42,608 nt of DNA, taken from NCBI GenBank assembly GCA_964638895.1, contig CAZWYY010000033.1:1-42608 (forward strand), read 5' to 3'. Each line of letters opens with the position of its first letter. Within the stretch, counting starts at the first letter, position 1. The notes below the pieces were generated by a model that made no database searches, was not told where the DNA came from, and saw only the letters and a list, made by a program, of their open reading frames with translations. Below, piece after piece: positions 1-8,014 of the stretch. Position numbers and translations under genes: made by a program. This stretch comes from JAFGGG01 sp964638895 (GTDB taxonomy: Bacteria; Spirochaetota; Spirochaetia; SZUA-6; RPPD01).

Positions 1-21
1 GTCTAGGGAAACTCCCAAGAC
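1..21. repeat. Short inverted repeat at the window edge
   Basis: Bases 1-9 and 13-21 pair around a three-base loop with one central A/A mismatch (GTCT and GGGA against TCCC and AGAC). No T-run follows, so it is not a standard intrinsic terminator for the + strand. It may be the 3' part of a feature cut by the window edge. The rest of 22-73 is AT-rich and shows nothing else recognisable. Confidence 0.35.
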
Positions 22-73
22 CTGAAACCAATTTCAAATTCTTGTGAGGAGCCAAATAAATAAAAAAAATTGC

Positions 74-104
74 TTGCAATGCGGCGGGTTTCATCCTATA
101 TAAT
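74..104 (+). promoter_or_regulatory. Candidate promoter for the tandem-DUF4389 gene
   Basis: A TTGCAA -35 at 74-79 is followed 17 bases later by TATATA (97-102), which overlaps a perfect TATAAT at 99-104 (spacing 19). The predicted start lies near base 108, giving a leader of about 50 bases that carries AAGGAGG at 144-150. Confidence 0.45.
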
Positions 105-159
105 TAACAATAGAGTATGTATATACTTTAAAATAAATTTAATAAGGAGGAAAGGATAT

Positions 160-750
160 ATGAAGTTAGACATTACCCGACAGGATTCTTATTCAAGGGG
201 CGAGCTCTTGTTAAGGACCTTCTTTGGCTGGCTGTATATCATGATTCCCCACTTTGTTGTTATGTTTTTTGTAGGGATTTGGGCGGGCATTTTAGCGTTT
301 CTGGCTTTCTGGGTCGTGCTTTTTACCGGTAAATATCCGAAAAGCTGGTTTGAATTTCAGGTGAAATTCTTAAGCTGGCAGATGCGCATTAACGCGACCA
401 TGACCAATCTGGTTGACGGCTATCCGGCCATCGGCCCGGGCGGAACAAGCGACAAGGTGAAGCTTGACGTAGAATATCCCGAGAAACTAAGCCGGGGACT
501 GGTGCTGGCGCGCCTTTTCTTCGGATTCTTCTATGTACTTATACCCCATGGTTTCTGTTTGTATTTCAGATTGATAGCTCACGGCGTTGTAGCTTTTATC
601 GCCTGGTGGGTCATACTCTTTACCGGTGAGTTTCCCGAGACCATGCATGGTTTCTTAACCGGCACCTTCAGGTGGATGGCCAGGTTAAATCTCTATATGG
701 GCCTCATGACTGATGAGTATCCGCCTTTCTCCGGAAAAGCTGAAGCGTAA
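160..750 (+). CDS. Tandem DUF4389 membrane protein
   Basis: 196-residue membrane protein made of two copies of a DUF4389-like unit, residues about 3-90 and 101-188. Each copy begins KLD, has an SRG-x-x-L-x-x-R-x-F-F-G stretch, a hydrophobic segment with I-P-H, and then LFTG(K/E)(Y/F)P ahead of an amphipathic tail ending in a YP motif. I place the start at 160, not the upstream ATG at 70, because AAGGAGG (144-150) sits nine bases before it and the first repeat begins at once. The biochemical role of DUF4389 is not known. It is a monocistronic unit with its own promoter and a clear terminator. The family assignment is by pattern; an internal duplication is certain. Confidence 0.8.
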   Translation: MKLDITRQDSYSRGELLLRTFFGWLYIMIPHFVVMFFVGIWAGILAFLAFWVVLFTGKYPKSWFEFQVKFLSWQMRINATMTNLVDGYPAIGPGGTSDKVKLDVEYPEKLSRGLVLARLFFGFFYVLIPHGFCLYFRLIAHGVVAFIAWWVILFTGEFPETMHGFLTGTFRWMARLNLYMGLMTDEYPPFSGKAEA

Positions 751-775
751 TCTCTTTTTGTTTGCTTGAAAAGAT

Positions 776-818
776 CCCCTTTCCCGCCCGCAGATGTACG
801 GCGGAAAGGGGTTTTTTT
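776..818 (+). terminator. Rho-independent terminator
   Basis: A GC-rich stem, 776-788 against 800-811 with one bulged C, is followed by seven Ts at 812-818, 26 bases after the DUF4389 stop codon. This is a textbook intrinsic terminator and ends the first transcription unit. Confidence 0.85.
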
Positions 819-827
819 ATTATTGCT

Positions 828-856
828 TTGATTTTTTTTCAACAAGACGGTATATT
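828..856 (+). promoter_or_regulatory. Promoter for the DUF4870-M48 operon
   Basis: TTGATT (828-833), a 17-base spacer, and TATATT (851-856). The predicted start near 863 gives a leader of about 30 bases containing AAGGAG at 877-882. The position directly after the previous terminator supports it. Confidence 0.6.
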
Positions 857-892
857 TAAAAAACCGCATTAGCCCCAAGGAGAAACAACACC

Positions 893-1432
893 ATGATGGA
901 AGATATTCAACTGACTGTTGACGGAAAAATAAAACTCCCGCAGCCCGATGAAATCTCAAAACGCGAGAAGGAAGACGCCATGGGCGCCTACCTGATGATG
1001 TTCGCGGCTTGGGGCATCGGACTGCCTCTCCCCTTTTTGAGTCTCATCGCGGCCTTTATTTACCATATGATCAACCGTAAAAAATCGCGCTTTGTGGCCT
1101 TTCATTCCTTCCAGTCCCTGTTGACCGAAACGATTGTTTCACTGCTTAACGCGGCGCTTATCATCTGGCTTGTCATCATTCTGTTCTCGAAACATATCGG
1201 TTTCAGCACCGCGTTTTTCATCTACCTGTTCTTTGTAATCTTCTGGAATATCGTATATACAGTAGTCTCGCTTATCGGGTGTTTTAAGGCCAAGAACGGG
1301 AAGTTCTATTATTTCCTGGTGTTCGGCCGTATTTCCTTTAACCGCTATTACGGAACACACGCCCGCCTTGTTCAGGAACGGTGGAAACAAAAACAGCGGC
1401 AGGAAAAAAATGAGCCTCCCCCGGGACTTTAA
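893..1432 (+). CDS. DUF4870-family membrane protein
   Basis: 179-residue integral membrane protein. Hydrophobic segments lie at roughly 31-60, 79-98 and 104-130. Between the first two is an N-R-K-K-S-R-F-V-A-F-H-S-F-Q-S-L stretch, the conserved basic/His-containing loop typical of DUF4870 (Tic20-like) proteins. The N-terminus is soluble and the C-terminus is highly charged (KQKQRQEK). The function of DUF4870 is unknown. An SD (AAGGAG 877-882) lies ten bases before the ATG at 893; a second ATG at 896 is an equally possible start. The M48 protease gene follows after 24 bases on the same strand, so the two are probably co-transcribed. A membrane-quality-control link is only a guess from that pairing. 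Confidence 0.75.
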   Translation: MMEDIQLTVDGKIKLPQPDEISKREKEDAMGAYLMMFAAWGIGLPLPFLSLIAAFIYHMINRKKSRFVAFHSFQSLLTETIVSLLNAALIIWLVIILFSKHIGFSTAFFIYLFFVIFWNIVYTVVSLIGCFKAKNGKFYYFLVFGRISFNRYYGTHARLVQERWKQKQRQEKNEPPPGL

Positions 1433-1456
1433 CCTGAAAACACCAGGGAGCGGAAA

Positions 1457-2308
1457 ATGAACAATACCCCGTTTAAAGAGATCCTACTTCTTTTAATCAT
1501 AGTGCTGGGTAGCGTTTTACTGGCCGTGGGGGCCGCGTGGTTGATTTCCGGTGGGTCTGGCGGCAGGCAGGAACAAACCGATAGATCAACCCTGGATGCC
1601 GTTTCAATAACCATGGAAAACAACCTGCGCGATCTCATTAAAACCCAGCTTGACACGGAGGAGAAGTACGTTACAAATCCGGTGGTAACGGACGCCATGG
1701 CCCAAATAAAAGACCGCCTGCTGCCCCTCGTCAAAAGCAACCCCTTCCGTGTGGAAATCCTGGTTGTGGACTCACCCACGGTGAACGCCGTGACCTTCCC
1801 CGGCGGCCTGATGGTGATATTCTCCGGTCTGATCAAATACACGGACAGCGCCGAGGAACTGGCCTCGATCATCGCCCATGAGTTGGGCCACGTGGTGCAC
1901 CGCGACTCCATGAACCTCCTGATGAGAAATTTTACCTTATCGTTTCTGCTCAACCTGGTAGGCGGCGGCAGGTCGCCGCAGCTTGCCGATGAAATCATCC
2001 GCGATCTCATCAACTCAAGCTATTCGCGGGAGCAGGAGCAGAGCGCGGACAGCTTTGCCATGGAGCTTTTAACCAAGGCCGGCATAAATCCCCTGCACAT
2101 GGCGCATATGTTCGAAAAATTCGAAAAAATGTCCGGCTCGCAAAGCGGCATGTTAAAATATTTAAGCACCCATCCTTCGCTTGACTCACGCCGGAAGCGG
2201 GCCCTGGAAAGCGCGGCGGAGTTCGTCAAAACTCAAGCGGAGGAAAAAAAATTCACAATCGACTGGAATAAAGTGAAAAAGGCCCTGCCTTCAGTACTGG
2301 ACGAATAA
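1457..2308 (+). CDS. Membrane-anchored M48-family zinc metalloprotease
   Basis: 283-residue peptidase of family M48. One N-terminal hydrophobic anchor (about 9-31) places the catalytic domain outside the cytoplasm. HELGH at 141-145 supplies two zinc-binding His and the catalytic Glu. The downstream E-Q-S-A-D motif supplies the third ligand, Glu194. The S-T-H-P-S-x-x-x-R motif near 237-245 is also typical. It is shorter than BepA (about 487 residues) because the C-terminal TPR domain is missing, so it is closer to LoiP-type or generic M48 lipoprotein/membrane proteases. Such enzymes degrade misfolded envelope proteins; this role here is inferred from the family. GGGAG at 1446-1450 precedes the ATG. 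It is probably co-transcribed with the DUF4870 gene upstream. Confidence 0.88.
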   Translation: MNNTPFKEILLLLIIVLGSVLLAVGAAWLISGGSGGRQEQTDRSTLDAVSITMENNLRDLIKTQLDTEEKYVTNPVVTDAMAQIKDRLLPLVKSNPFRVEILVVDSPTVNAVTFPGGLMVIFSGLIKYTDSAEELASIIAHELGHVVHRDSMNLLMRNFTLSFLLNLVGGGRSPQLADEIIRDLINSSYSREQEQSADSFAMELLTKAGINPLHMAHMFEKFEKMSGSQSGMLKYLSTHPSLDSRRKRALESAAEFVKTQAEEKKFTIDWNKVKKALPSVLDE

Positions 2309-2370
2309 AAAACCGCCTGCAAAGCCTCCGCCAACGCTTCCAATGTGTGTTTTTTTCATAACTGAAAGCC

Positions 2371-2399
2371 TTGTTGAATCCGCAGGGATCTTTTATTAT
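2371..2399 (+). promoter_or_regulatory. Leaderless-type promoter for the J-domain-like gene
   Basis: TTGTTG (2371-2376), a 17-base spacer, TATTAT (2394-2399), then exactly six bases to the ATG at 2406. Transcription would start on or next to the A of the start codon. No Shine-Dalgarno is placed to serve that ATG. Confidence 0.6.
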
Positions 2400-2405
2400 A
2401 CTTCA

Positions 2406-3131
2406 ATGCAGATGGAGAAGACAACTTCCGCGGAAGACCCCATAGAGAAACTTCTGGCAACAGGTAAGTTCTCGGAACACGACCTAAAGCGCATTTACAA
2501 GATTTTGTGCAAGAGTACGCATCCGGATGTAACCGGTAAGGACCACGCGCATTTTATCCGGGTGCAGGAGGTATACCGGGACGCACTGCACAAATGCAAG
2601 ACCGACTCCCGCAGTTTGCTGACGGGCTTCGACCCCTACAAGGTAATTTATGACACCGGCTTTTCCGGTGCATTGAACGCCCGGGCCTGTTTATACATCT
2701 GCCTGTACCGATACAATACACATGACCTGTATTCCTTTAAAATCCGCGCCAATCCGGCACTGCGCGAGCGAAACTCCCGGATTTTAAGAAGTATCCTGTA
2801 CTGGGCCTCGGTGTATAACCCGGAGTTCATCCCCCTCTTCATCCGGCTCAATACGGATGTGATCCGCGACATAAAAACCATTGCCACCATCCGCCAGTAC
2901 TCGCTGGCGCGCCGCCTGCTTATCCGGGGAATGGACCTGTTTTTCCAATACCAGGAGAAGGGCCGGCCCAGCTCCAAAAATATCGCCGAGGAAAAACTGC
3001 TGCGATGCGTACACCTGCTTGATACCATCGGCTGCGGGGACCATCCCATGGTCGACCTGTCCCGCTGGCTGCTGGAGGAGTTGGCCCTGGAGCCGGTGAA
3101 CGTGGTCACGGGCAACCATATAAGGAATTAA
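2406..3131 (+). CDS. J-domain-like protein (DnaJ-related N-terminus)
   Basis: 241-residue soluble protein. Residues about 20-65 resemble a J domain: a helix ending in K-I-L-C-K-S-T, the diagnostic HPD tripeptide at 39-41, and a following helix F-I-R-V-Q-E-V-Y-R-D-A-L. J domains stimulate Hsp70 (DnaK) ATPase, so this is a possible DnaK co-chaperone with an unrecognised C-terminal specificity region (65-241, mostly helical and rich in Arg and Leu). There is no G/F region and no zinc finger, so it is not DnaJ itself. I prefer the ATG at 2406 to the one at 2343 because a promoter at 2371-2399 lies inside the longer reading frame and nothing resembling an RBS precedes 2343. ATG 2412 is another option. 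Confidence 0.65.
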   Translation: MQMEKTTSAEDPIEKLLATGKFSEHDLKRIYKILCKSTHPDVTGKDHAHFIRVQEVYRDALHKCKTDSRSLLTGFDPYKVIYDTGFSGALNARACLYICLYRYNTHDLYSFKIRANPALRERNSRILRSILYWASVYNPEFIPLFIRLNTDVIRDIKTIATIRQYSLARRLLIRGMDLFFQYQEKGRPSSKNIAEEKLLRCVHLLDTIGCGDHPMVDLSRWLLEELALEPVNVVTGNHIRN

Positions 3132-3185
3132 GCATAGATTGAATCTTTAAAAAGTTACCGCGCCCCGGTTTACTGCGCCGGCGTC

Positions 3186-3219
3186 CGGCCCGCGGGTCTT
3201 TCATGCAGGCGGCGGGCCG
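3186..3219. repeat. GC-rich inverted repeat between convergent genes
   Basis: A perfect 8-base inverted repeat (3186-3193 against 3212-3219) lies in the 130-base convergent gap between the J-domain-like gene and the HAD phosphatase gene. An overlapping CATGC/GCATG pair at 3202-3223 offers an alternative fold. There is no T-run on either strand. It could be a bidirectional transcription pause or end signal, but nothing proves it. Confidence 0.3.
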
Positions 3220-3261
3220 CATGATCCTGCCGGCAGTCCGGTCGCCCTGTCGCCTGCGCGT

Positions 3262-4041
3262 TTATTCCGGGATCTCTCCCACGCTCTGCAAAATAATACT
3301 CGGTTTATAAGGTGAGGTCTTTACATCTTCCAATGAGGTGACCCCGCTCAAGACAAGTACGGTATCGATCTCACTCTCAATTCCCGCGATGATATCCGTA
3401 TCGAGCCGGTCTCCCACAATGACCGTCTCCTCGGTTTTGCTGCCCAGAAGCCTGAGGGCGTGGCGCATCATCAGCGGGTTGGGTTTGCCCACGAAATAGG
3501 CCTTGCGCTTGGTTGCCAGCTCAATGGGGGCTATCAGGGCCCCGGTGGCCGGGGTAATTCCTTTCTCAATAGGACCTGTCACGTCCGGATTTGTACCGAT
3601 GAGTGAGGCGCCCTTCAACACCAGATTGGCGGCCTTAATTACGGTCTCCATATTATAGGTCTGCGATTCTCCCACCACCACGTAGTCGGGATTTATGTCG
3701 TTCATGGTGAATCCCGCGTCGTAGAGCGCGTTGATCAGGCCGGCGTCGCCGATTACATAGGCCGTGCCCCGCGGCTTCTGGCTTTTTAAAAAAAGGGCCG
3801 TTGCCAGGGCGCTGGTATAAAAATGGCTTTCTTCAACCTTTATGCCCATACGGGAGAGTTTCTGCTGCAGCTCACGGGGGGATTTCTGGCTGCCATTGGT
3901 TAAAAACAGAAACTGTTTATGCTCCCTTTTTAAAAATTCCACGAACTTCCTTACCCCGGACAAAACCCGATTTCCATGATAGATAACGCCGTCCATATCG
4001 CAGATAAAGGCTTTTTTACGGCGCAATGCCTGTAGCTCCAC
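3262..4041 (-). CDS. HAD-superfamily phosphatase, subclass IIA (NagD/AraL-like)
   Basis: 259-residue haloacid-dehalogenase hydrolase. Motif I is D15-x-D17-G with the family's V-I-Y-H-G continuation, motif II is the Thr in F-L-T-N-G, the motif III Lys is K186 in V-G-K-P-N-P, and motif IV is V-G-D211 with D214/D216. The long segment between motifs II and III is the C2A cap seen in NagD, AraL and phosphoglycolate/PLP phosphatases. It should dephosphorylate a small sugar or cofactor phosphate; the exact substrate cannot be read. I start it at GTG 4041, because AAGGAGG (complement of 4049-4055) lies seven bases upstream and the longer ATG at 4098 has no RBS. It faces away from the 4240 gene. Confidence 0.85.
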   Translation of the reverse strand: MELQALRRKKAFICDMDGVIYHGNRVLSGVRKFVEFLKREHKQFLFLTNGSQKSPRELQQKLSRMGIKVEESHFYTSALATALFLKSQKPRGTAYVIGDAGLINALYDAGFTMNDINPDYVVVGESQTYNMETVIKAANLVLKGASLIGTNPDVTGPIEKGITPATGALIAPIELATKRKAYFVGKPNPLMMRHALRLLGSKTEETVIVGDRLDTDIIAGIESEIDTVLVLSGVTSLEDVKTSPYKPSIILQSVGEIPE

Positions 4042-4175
4042 GCGTTTCCCTCCTTTATAAAAAACCTTCCGGTAATACCGTAATTCTTGCCATATCATAT
4101 AAAAATATCGCGTTCTGTAACAGGTCTCCCGGCCAAAACGGTATAAAATCTCTTCAGCAATTCCCCTTTATTTTC

Positions 4176-4204
4176 TTGACAAGCCTTGTTCTCACGCATA
4201 TAAC
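4176..4204 (+). promoter_or_regulatory. Strong sigma70-type promoter for the 4240 operon
   Basis: Perfect TTGACA (4176-4181), a 17-base spacer, and TATAAC (4199-4204), one mismatch from consensus. The predicted start near 4211 gives a leader of about 29 bases with AAAGG at 4227-4231 ahead of the ATG at 4240. Confidence 0.75.
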
Positions 4205-4239
4205 TTTTAGTGTATCCCTATTACGCAAAGGTTTGATCC

Positions 4240-6897
4240 ATGAGCGTCCCTAAAAAACTTGTTTCATTTTTTATTAAATTCATGCTTATTTTCATCATAG
4301 TAATTGCCGTATGCGCGGGCGGTCTTTTTGTCTATTACGTGCTTACGCTCGAAAATGCCGAAGAATATGTACCGGATGATTTTGCCCTGTATCTGAAGGT
4401 GGATTCGGTCCGGCAAATCTACGATAATGTGCTGGATCTGAAGGCCGCGGATGTTGTATTTTCCACGCCGCAGCTTAGGTTCATCTACAATGCCGTACTG
4501 GAGTTCAAGTCGAATGAGTTCTTTAAGACCAAGCTGTTCAAGCAGCTTCTGGACCGCAGCGCCTACTTCCTGATCACCAAGGATTTCTCGCCGGTGATTA
4601 TTTTCGATCCCGGGCTGCTGTCTCTGGGCACACGCGCCCTGCCCCTGCTGCAGCTCTTTTATAATTTCGACCAAATGAACATCAAGGTCATCACCAAGGG
4701 CGACATTACCATCTATAACTACCGGCCGGCACCTGGTCAGGACTTCTATTTTTCCCTGAACAACAACCTGATTTTTTTGTCAACTAAACAGCAGTATATC
4801 GAAAAGCTGTACGAAATCAAAAAAAGCGGCAATAGTATAAACCATAATGCGGAGCTTACCGCATTACGTTCAAAACTGACACAGAAGGGCTTTATCCGCC
4901 TGTACCTTAATACCATGGATCTTATCGGCGGTACCATGAACAACATCCCGGAATTACGGCTTGTGCTTAAAGGTATCAAGCTTAACCCTTACAGCATACT
5001 CTCGTTTTATATTTCCAATGACGAGCTGCATGTAAACGCCTACACCGATATTACGGTAAGCGATCCCACCTTCGGGGAGTTGTTGAGTTATAACGCGCCG
5101 GTGCCGGGGGTACTGAACTATCTTCCGCAGAACGCGAATATTTTTTCCTGCATCAACTTCAAGACCTTTAAGAATATGTACCAAACCGCGCTCTACCTGG
5201 AAGGCAGCCAGATCGGGGACGTGTATAAATCCGTCAACGACGCCTGTAAACTGATTTTCGGCACAACGGTAGACGACCTGTTTTTCAACTGGACCGGCTC
5301 CGAGGCCGGGGCCATTACCATAGCCGGTTCGGCGGACCCCGTTGTCTACCTAAAAATCAGGGATAAATCCAAGCTTGAATACGCCTTTAAGAAGATAGAC
5401 GAGTCACTCGTGCTGGATACAGACAGATCGCTTGTGCTGGATGAGGTAAGGGTCAGCAAAATAGCCTTTCCGGGATTCATTAAAATGATTGTGGACGCGT
5501 TTGTGAAGGGGTTTGAGACCCCATTTTATATTGTCATAGATGATTACGTGTTTTTTTCCATGAACCCCGAACTCCTGGCCGGGTTGAGTAACGACCGCCG
5601 GGCGGGGAAGCTTCTGATCAGGGACGGAAAGTATGAAAAGGTGGCCAAAAACGTTTCACAAAACGCCAATGTCTTCATGTATTACAATTTCGGCGCATCC
5701 ATGCCGCGCTTTCTGGGATATGGTACCCTGTTGACAAAACTGCTCAGGTTGTATGAAAGAGGGGTGTTTGCGGTAAAGTTTACCGATACCGAGTTAAACA
5801 TCAATATCGCGGCTGCTGGCATTGCGGGCGGCAAAACCCTCCCCTACCCCGGATTTCCCAAGGAGCTGGAGTACGGACCCACCAGTAATATAATCTGCAA
5901 AAATATAAGCGGTTCCGGCACCCCCGAGATAATTTATACGGACGAACGCAACTACCTGATAAGCAGTGAGCTTTTCGGGGACTCCGCATATGAGGCGCAG
6001 GTTGAGGGCATGAGCACCCCTCTTATCACCGCGGGCAACGATATCATAGTATTTTCCAAATCGGGTACACTGTATAAATTCAATTCCCGGCTTCAACCTT
6101 TGAGCCCCTTCCCCATGGCAACCGCCTTTAAAAACTCGTTCGGCCCCGTGCCGGCCGGCAACAACCTGATTCTCTATTCCCAGGGCGACAAGGCCCTGTT
6201 TCTGGTATCCCCGCAGGGGGATACGGAGAAAATTCCGCTTTCACTGGAACACGACATACTCTCCCCGCCCGCATACCTGGACGGCCTTTTGGCCTTCTAC
6301 CCCAAGAGCTTTGAAAGCAAGGTCTGGCTTTCCGACCTTAAGGGAAACGTGCAAAGCGGCTGGCCGCAGGAGGCGGGGGGCATCTCCTTTTGTTCCCCGG
6401 TGCTTTTCAGGGACGCGGCCGGCAGGCTGCTGGCGGCCTTCCTAACCCAGGCCGGAGAGCTTGACCTGTGGGACGCAACCGGACGGAGCGTCCATGGTTT
6501 TCCCATACAACTGGGGCGCGTGTATTACGCGGACCCGGTGCCCATGGCATTCGGCGGTACGGCAGCCGCCTGCCTGGCTACCTTAAGTGAAAACGGGACG
6601 GTCTCACTGCTTGACCTGCAGGGAAACATTATAAAAAGCAAACAGTTCCCGGAGGCTGCGAATAAAAACGCCAAATTGACGGTATTTGATTTTGATAGGG
6701 ACGGGACGGCGGAGATTTTTATTTACGGCGCCGGGAATATAATACTGGGCCTTGACGCTAAACTTAACATACTGCCCGGGTTTCCCATCCCCGGCAGCCA
6801 GCGGCCCAACTTCGCGGATCTGAACTACGACGGAAAATACGAGATTATCGTGGGAAGCTTTGACAAAAACCTGTATGTCTATACATTGGATAAATAG
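4240..6897 (+). CDS. Large membrane-anchored protein: DUF3352-like region plus C-terminal FG-GAP/PQQ-like propeller
   Basis: 885-residue protein with one N-terminal membrane anchor (about 10-35), so most of it is periplasmic or surface-facing. Residues 40-540 begin with V-P-D-D-F-A-L-Y-L-K-V-D and resemble DUF3352-type substrate-free extracytoplasmic proteins; I do not recognise a catalytic site. From about residue 545 to the end there are repeated four-stranded units typical of FG-GAP or PQQ-like beta-propellers, including G-F-P-I repeats and two Asp-rich turns, D-F-D-R-D-G near residue 816 and D-L-N-Y-D-G near 862, that look like calcium-binding FG-GAP loops. SD AAAGG is eight bases before the ATG. 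A lipoprotein gene follows 25 bases downstream in the same operon. A role in ligand or polysaccharide binding is only inference from the fold. Confidence 0.7.
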   Translation: MSVPKKLVSFFIKFMLIFIIVIAVCAGGLFVYYVLTLENAEEYVPDDFALYLKVDSVRQIYDNVLDLKAADVVFSTPQLRFIYNAVLEFKSNEFFKTKLFKQLLDRSAYFLITKDFSPVIIFDPGLLSLGTRALPLLQLFYNFDQMNIKVITKGDITIYNYRPAPGQDFYFSLNNNLIFLSTKQQYIEKLYEIKKSGNSINHNAELTALRSKLTQKGFIRLYLNTMDLIGGTMNNIPELRLVLKGIKLNPYSILSFYISNDELHVNAYTDITVSDPTFGELLSYNAPVPGVLNYLPQNANIFSCINFKTFKNMYQTALYLEGSQIGDVYKSVNDACKLIFGTTVDDLFFNWTGSEAGAITIAGSADPVVYLKIRDKSKLEYAFKKIDESLVLDTDRSLVLDEVRVSKIAFPGFIKMIVDAFVKGFETPFYIVIDDYVFFSMNPELLAGLSNDRRAGKLLIRDGKYEKVAKNVSQNANVFMYYNFGASMPRFLGYGTLLTKLLRLYERGVFAVKFTDTELNINIAAAGIAGGKTLPYPGFPKELEYGPTSNIICKNISGSGTPEIIYTDERNYLISSELFGDSAYEAQVEGMSTPLITAGNDIIVFSKSGTLYKFNSRLQPLSPFPMATAFKNSFGPVPAGNNLILYSQGDKALFLVSPQGDTEKIPLSLEHDILSPPAYLDGLLAFYPKSFESKVWLSDLKGNVQSGWPQEAGGISFCSPVLFRDAAGRLLAAFLTQAGELDLWDATGRSVHGFPIQLGRVYYADPVPMAFGGTAAACLATLSENGTVSLLDLQGNIIKSKQFPEAANKNAKLTVFDFDRDGTAEIFIYGAGNIILGLDAKLNILPGFPIPGSQRPNFADLNYDGKYEIIVGSFDKNLYVYTLDK

Positions 6898-6922
6898 ACC
6901 AGCCCAATGGAGGAGAAACAGT

Positions 6923-7975
6923 ATGAAAAAATACATCCCGTTAATACTAACCCTGTGTGTGGTTTTTGCCGGCTGCCCCACTGCGGACAAGCATGTGCGC
7001 ACCATCGGGCAGGACGACCAGGCCAATATACGGATCATTCAGCTTAAACTGCTGGAGTTCGAGCATTCGGGCGCCAAAAACCTGCTTGACCAGGCGGTAA
7101 AGGACCTGGAAGAGATTCAAAAGCGCGGCGAATACAATAAAAAGTATCGCGCTAAGGTGCTGGGTCTGTTCGCCATGGTGTATTATTATAAACACGATCC
7201 GGGCAAGGTGAAAAAATACATGGAAGAGATCGAATATACGCATAATACCGAGGAGTATTACTTTATTATCAAGGCCCTGCAGGAAAAGACCGCTGACGCA
7301 AAGCTGATGATGCTTAACCAAGGGTTACGCAAGGCCGACACCACCGCTTTGATCAAACTGCGCCTGGCCGACATCTATTTTTCCATGGAAGACTACCGCA
7401 ACGCGGCCGCGCTCTATGATGAGGCCTTTAAGAACCTGCCCGCGGAATATACCGACTACTCCGGACAAAACCGGGACCTTGCCTACCATTACCTGAAGAA
7501 CCCCAAGGAAAAGACCGATACGCAGGAGATTCTCAGGCAGGCCGTCCTGAGCCTTGGGCAGGTGAGCGCATATATGGCGCAGGAGACGGATTTTCTGGAA
7601 AATATCAACGCGGATAAAAATGCTGATCAGACCACCCTGGTAAGAAGGTTGAAGGATGCCGGGTTTATATACGACCGTAAGCTCGGCAGTATGGATGTGT
7701 GTACGCGTAAAGACCTGGCCTATCTGTTGCTGCATGTGTTTGCATATCTGAAGAATGATTCGTCATTACTGGATACGTACGGTAAAAAATACCTGAACAC
7801 CGGGCGCAAAAGCCCGATTGCGGACATACGCACTGACGACTACTATTTCGACGCCGTCCTTGTGCTGGTTGAAAGAGAGATCATGGAACTGCCCGACGGC
7901 GTAAACTTCTTTCCCGATAAAACGGTAAGCGGGCTTGAGTATGCGGACATGCTGAAAAAAATGAAGGCCCAATAG
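6923..7975 (+). CDS. TPR-like lipoprotein with degenerate SLH-like C-terminus
   Basis: 350-residue lipoprotein. The signal peptide ends in F-A-G-C with Cys18 as the lipidation site. I start at 6923 because GGAGGAG (6909-6915) precedes it and the signal peptide begins there, although the frame is open from 6860. Residues 25-230 are helical with TPR-like pairs, for example L-R-L-A-D-I-Y-F-S-M-E-D-Y-R-N-A-A-A-L-Y. The last 50 residues read like an S-layer-homology repeat: A-D-I-x8-A-V-x-x-L-V-E-R-E-I-M-x-x-P-D-G-x-x-F-x-P-D-K-T-V-S-G-x-E-Y-A-D-M-L, with a weaker copy before it. SLH repeats bind cell-wall polymers; here they could tether a lipoprotein to peptidoglycan. It probably works with the large anchored protein 25 bases upstream. 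Confidence 0.75.
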   Translation: MKKYIPLILTLCVVFAGCPTADKHVRTIGQDDQANIRIIQLKLLEFEHSGAKNLLDQAVKDLEEIQKRGEYNKKYRAKVLGLFAMVYYYKHDPGKVKKYMEEIEYTHNTEEYYFIIKALQEKTADAKLMMLNQGLRKADTTALIKLRLADIYFSMEDYRNAAALYDEAFKNLPAEYTDYSGQNRDLAYHYLKNPKEKTDTQEILRQAVLSLGQVSAYMAQETDFLENINADKNADQTTLVRRLKDAGFIYDRKLGSMDVCTRKDLAYLLLHVFAYLKNDSSLLDTYGKKYLNTGRKSPIADIRTDDYYFDAVLVLVEREIMELPDGVNFFPDKTVSGLEYADMLKKMKAQ

Positions 7976-7985
7976 CGGAAGAGCC

Positions 7986-8011
7986 GGCGCCCGACGCCCT
8001 GCCCTTTTTTT
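7986..8011 (+). terminator. Possible weak terminator
   Basis: A GGCG/CGCC stem (7986-7989, 7995-7998) is followed, after six bases, by seven Ts (8005-8011). The stem is short and the T-run is not adjacent, so this is weak. It is correctly placed between the lipoprotein stop and the convergent mltG gene. Confidence 0.3.
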
Positions 8012-8014
8012 AAT

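Noticed and set aside
3132..3261. Mobile-element end or attachment site in the GC-rich convergent gap
   Set aside because: The inverted repeats are short, no direct repeat or integrase is present, and the neighbours are ordinary genes.
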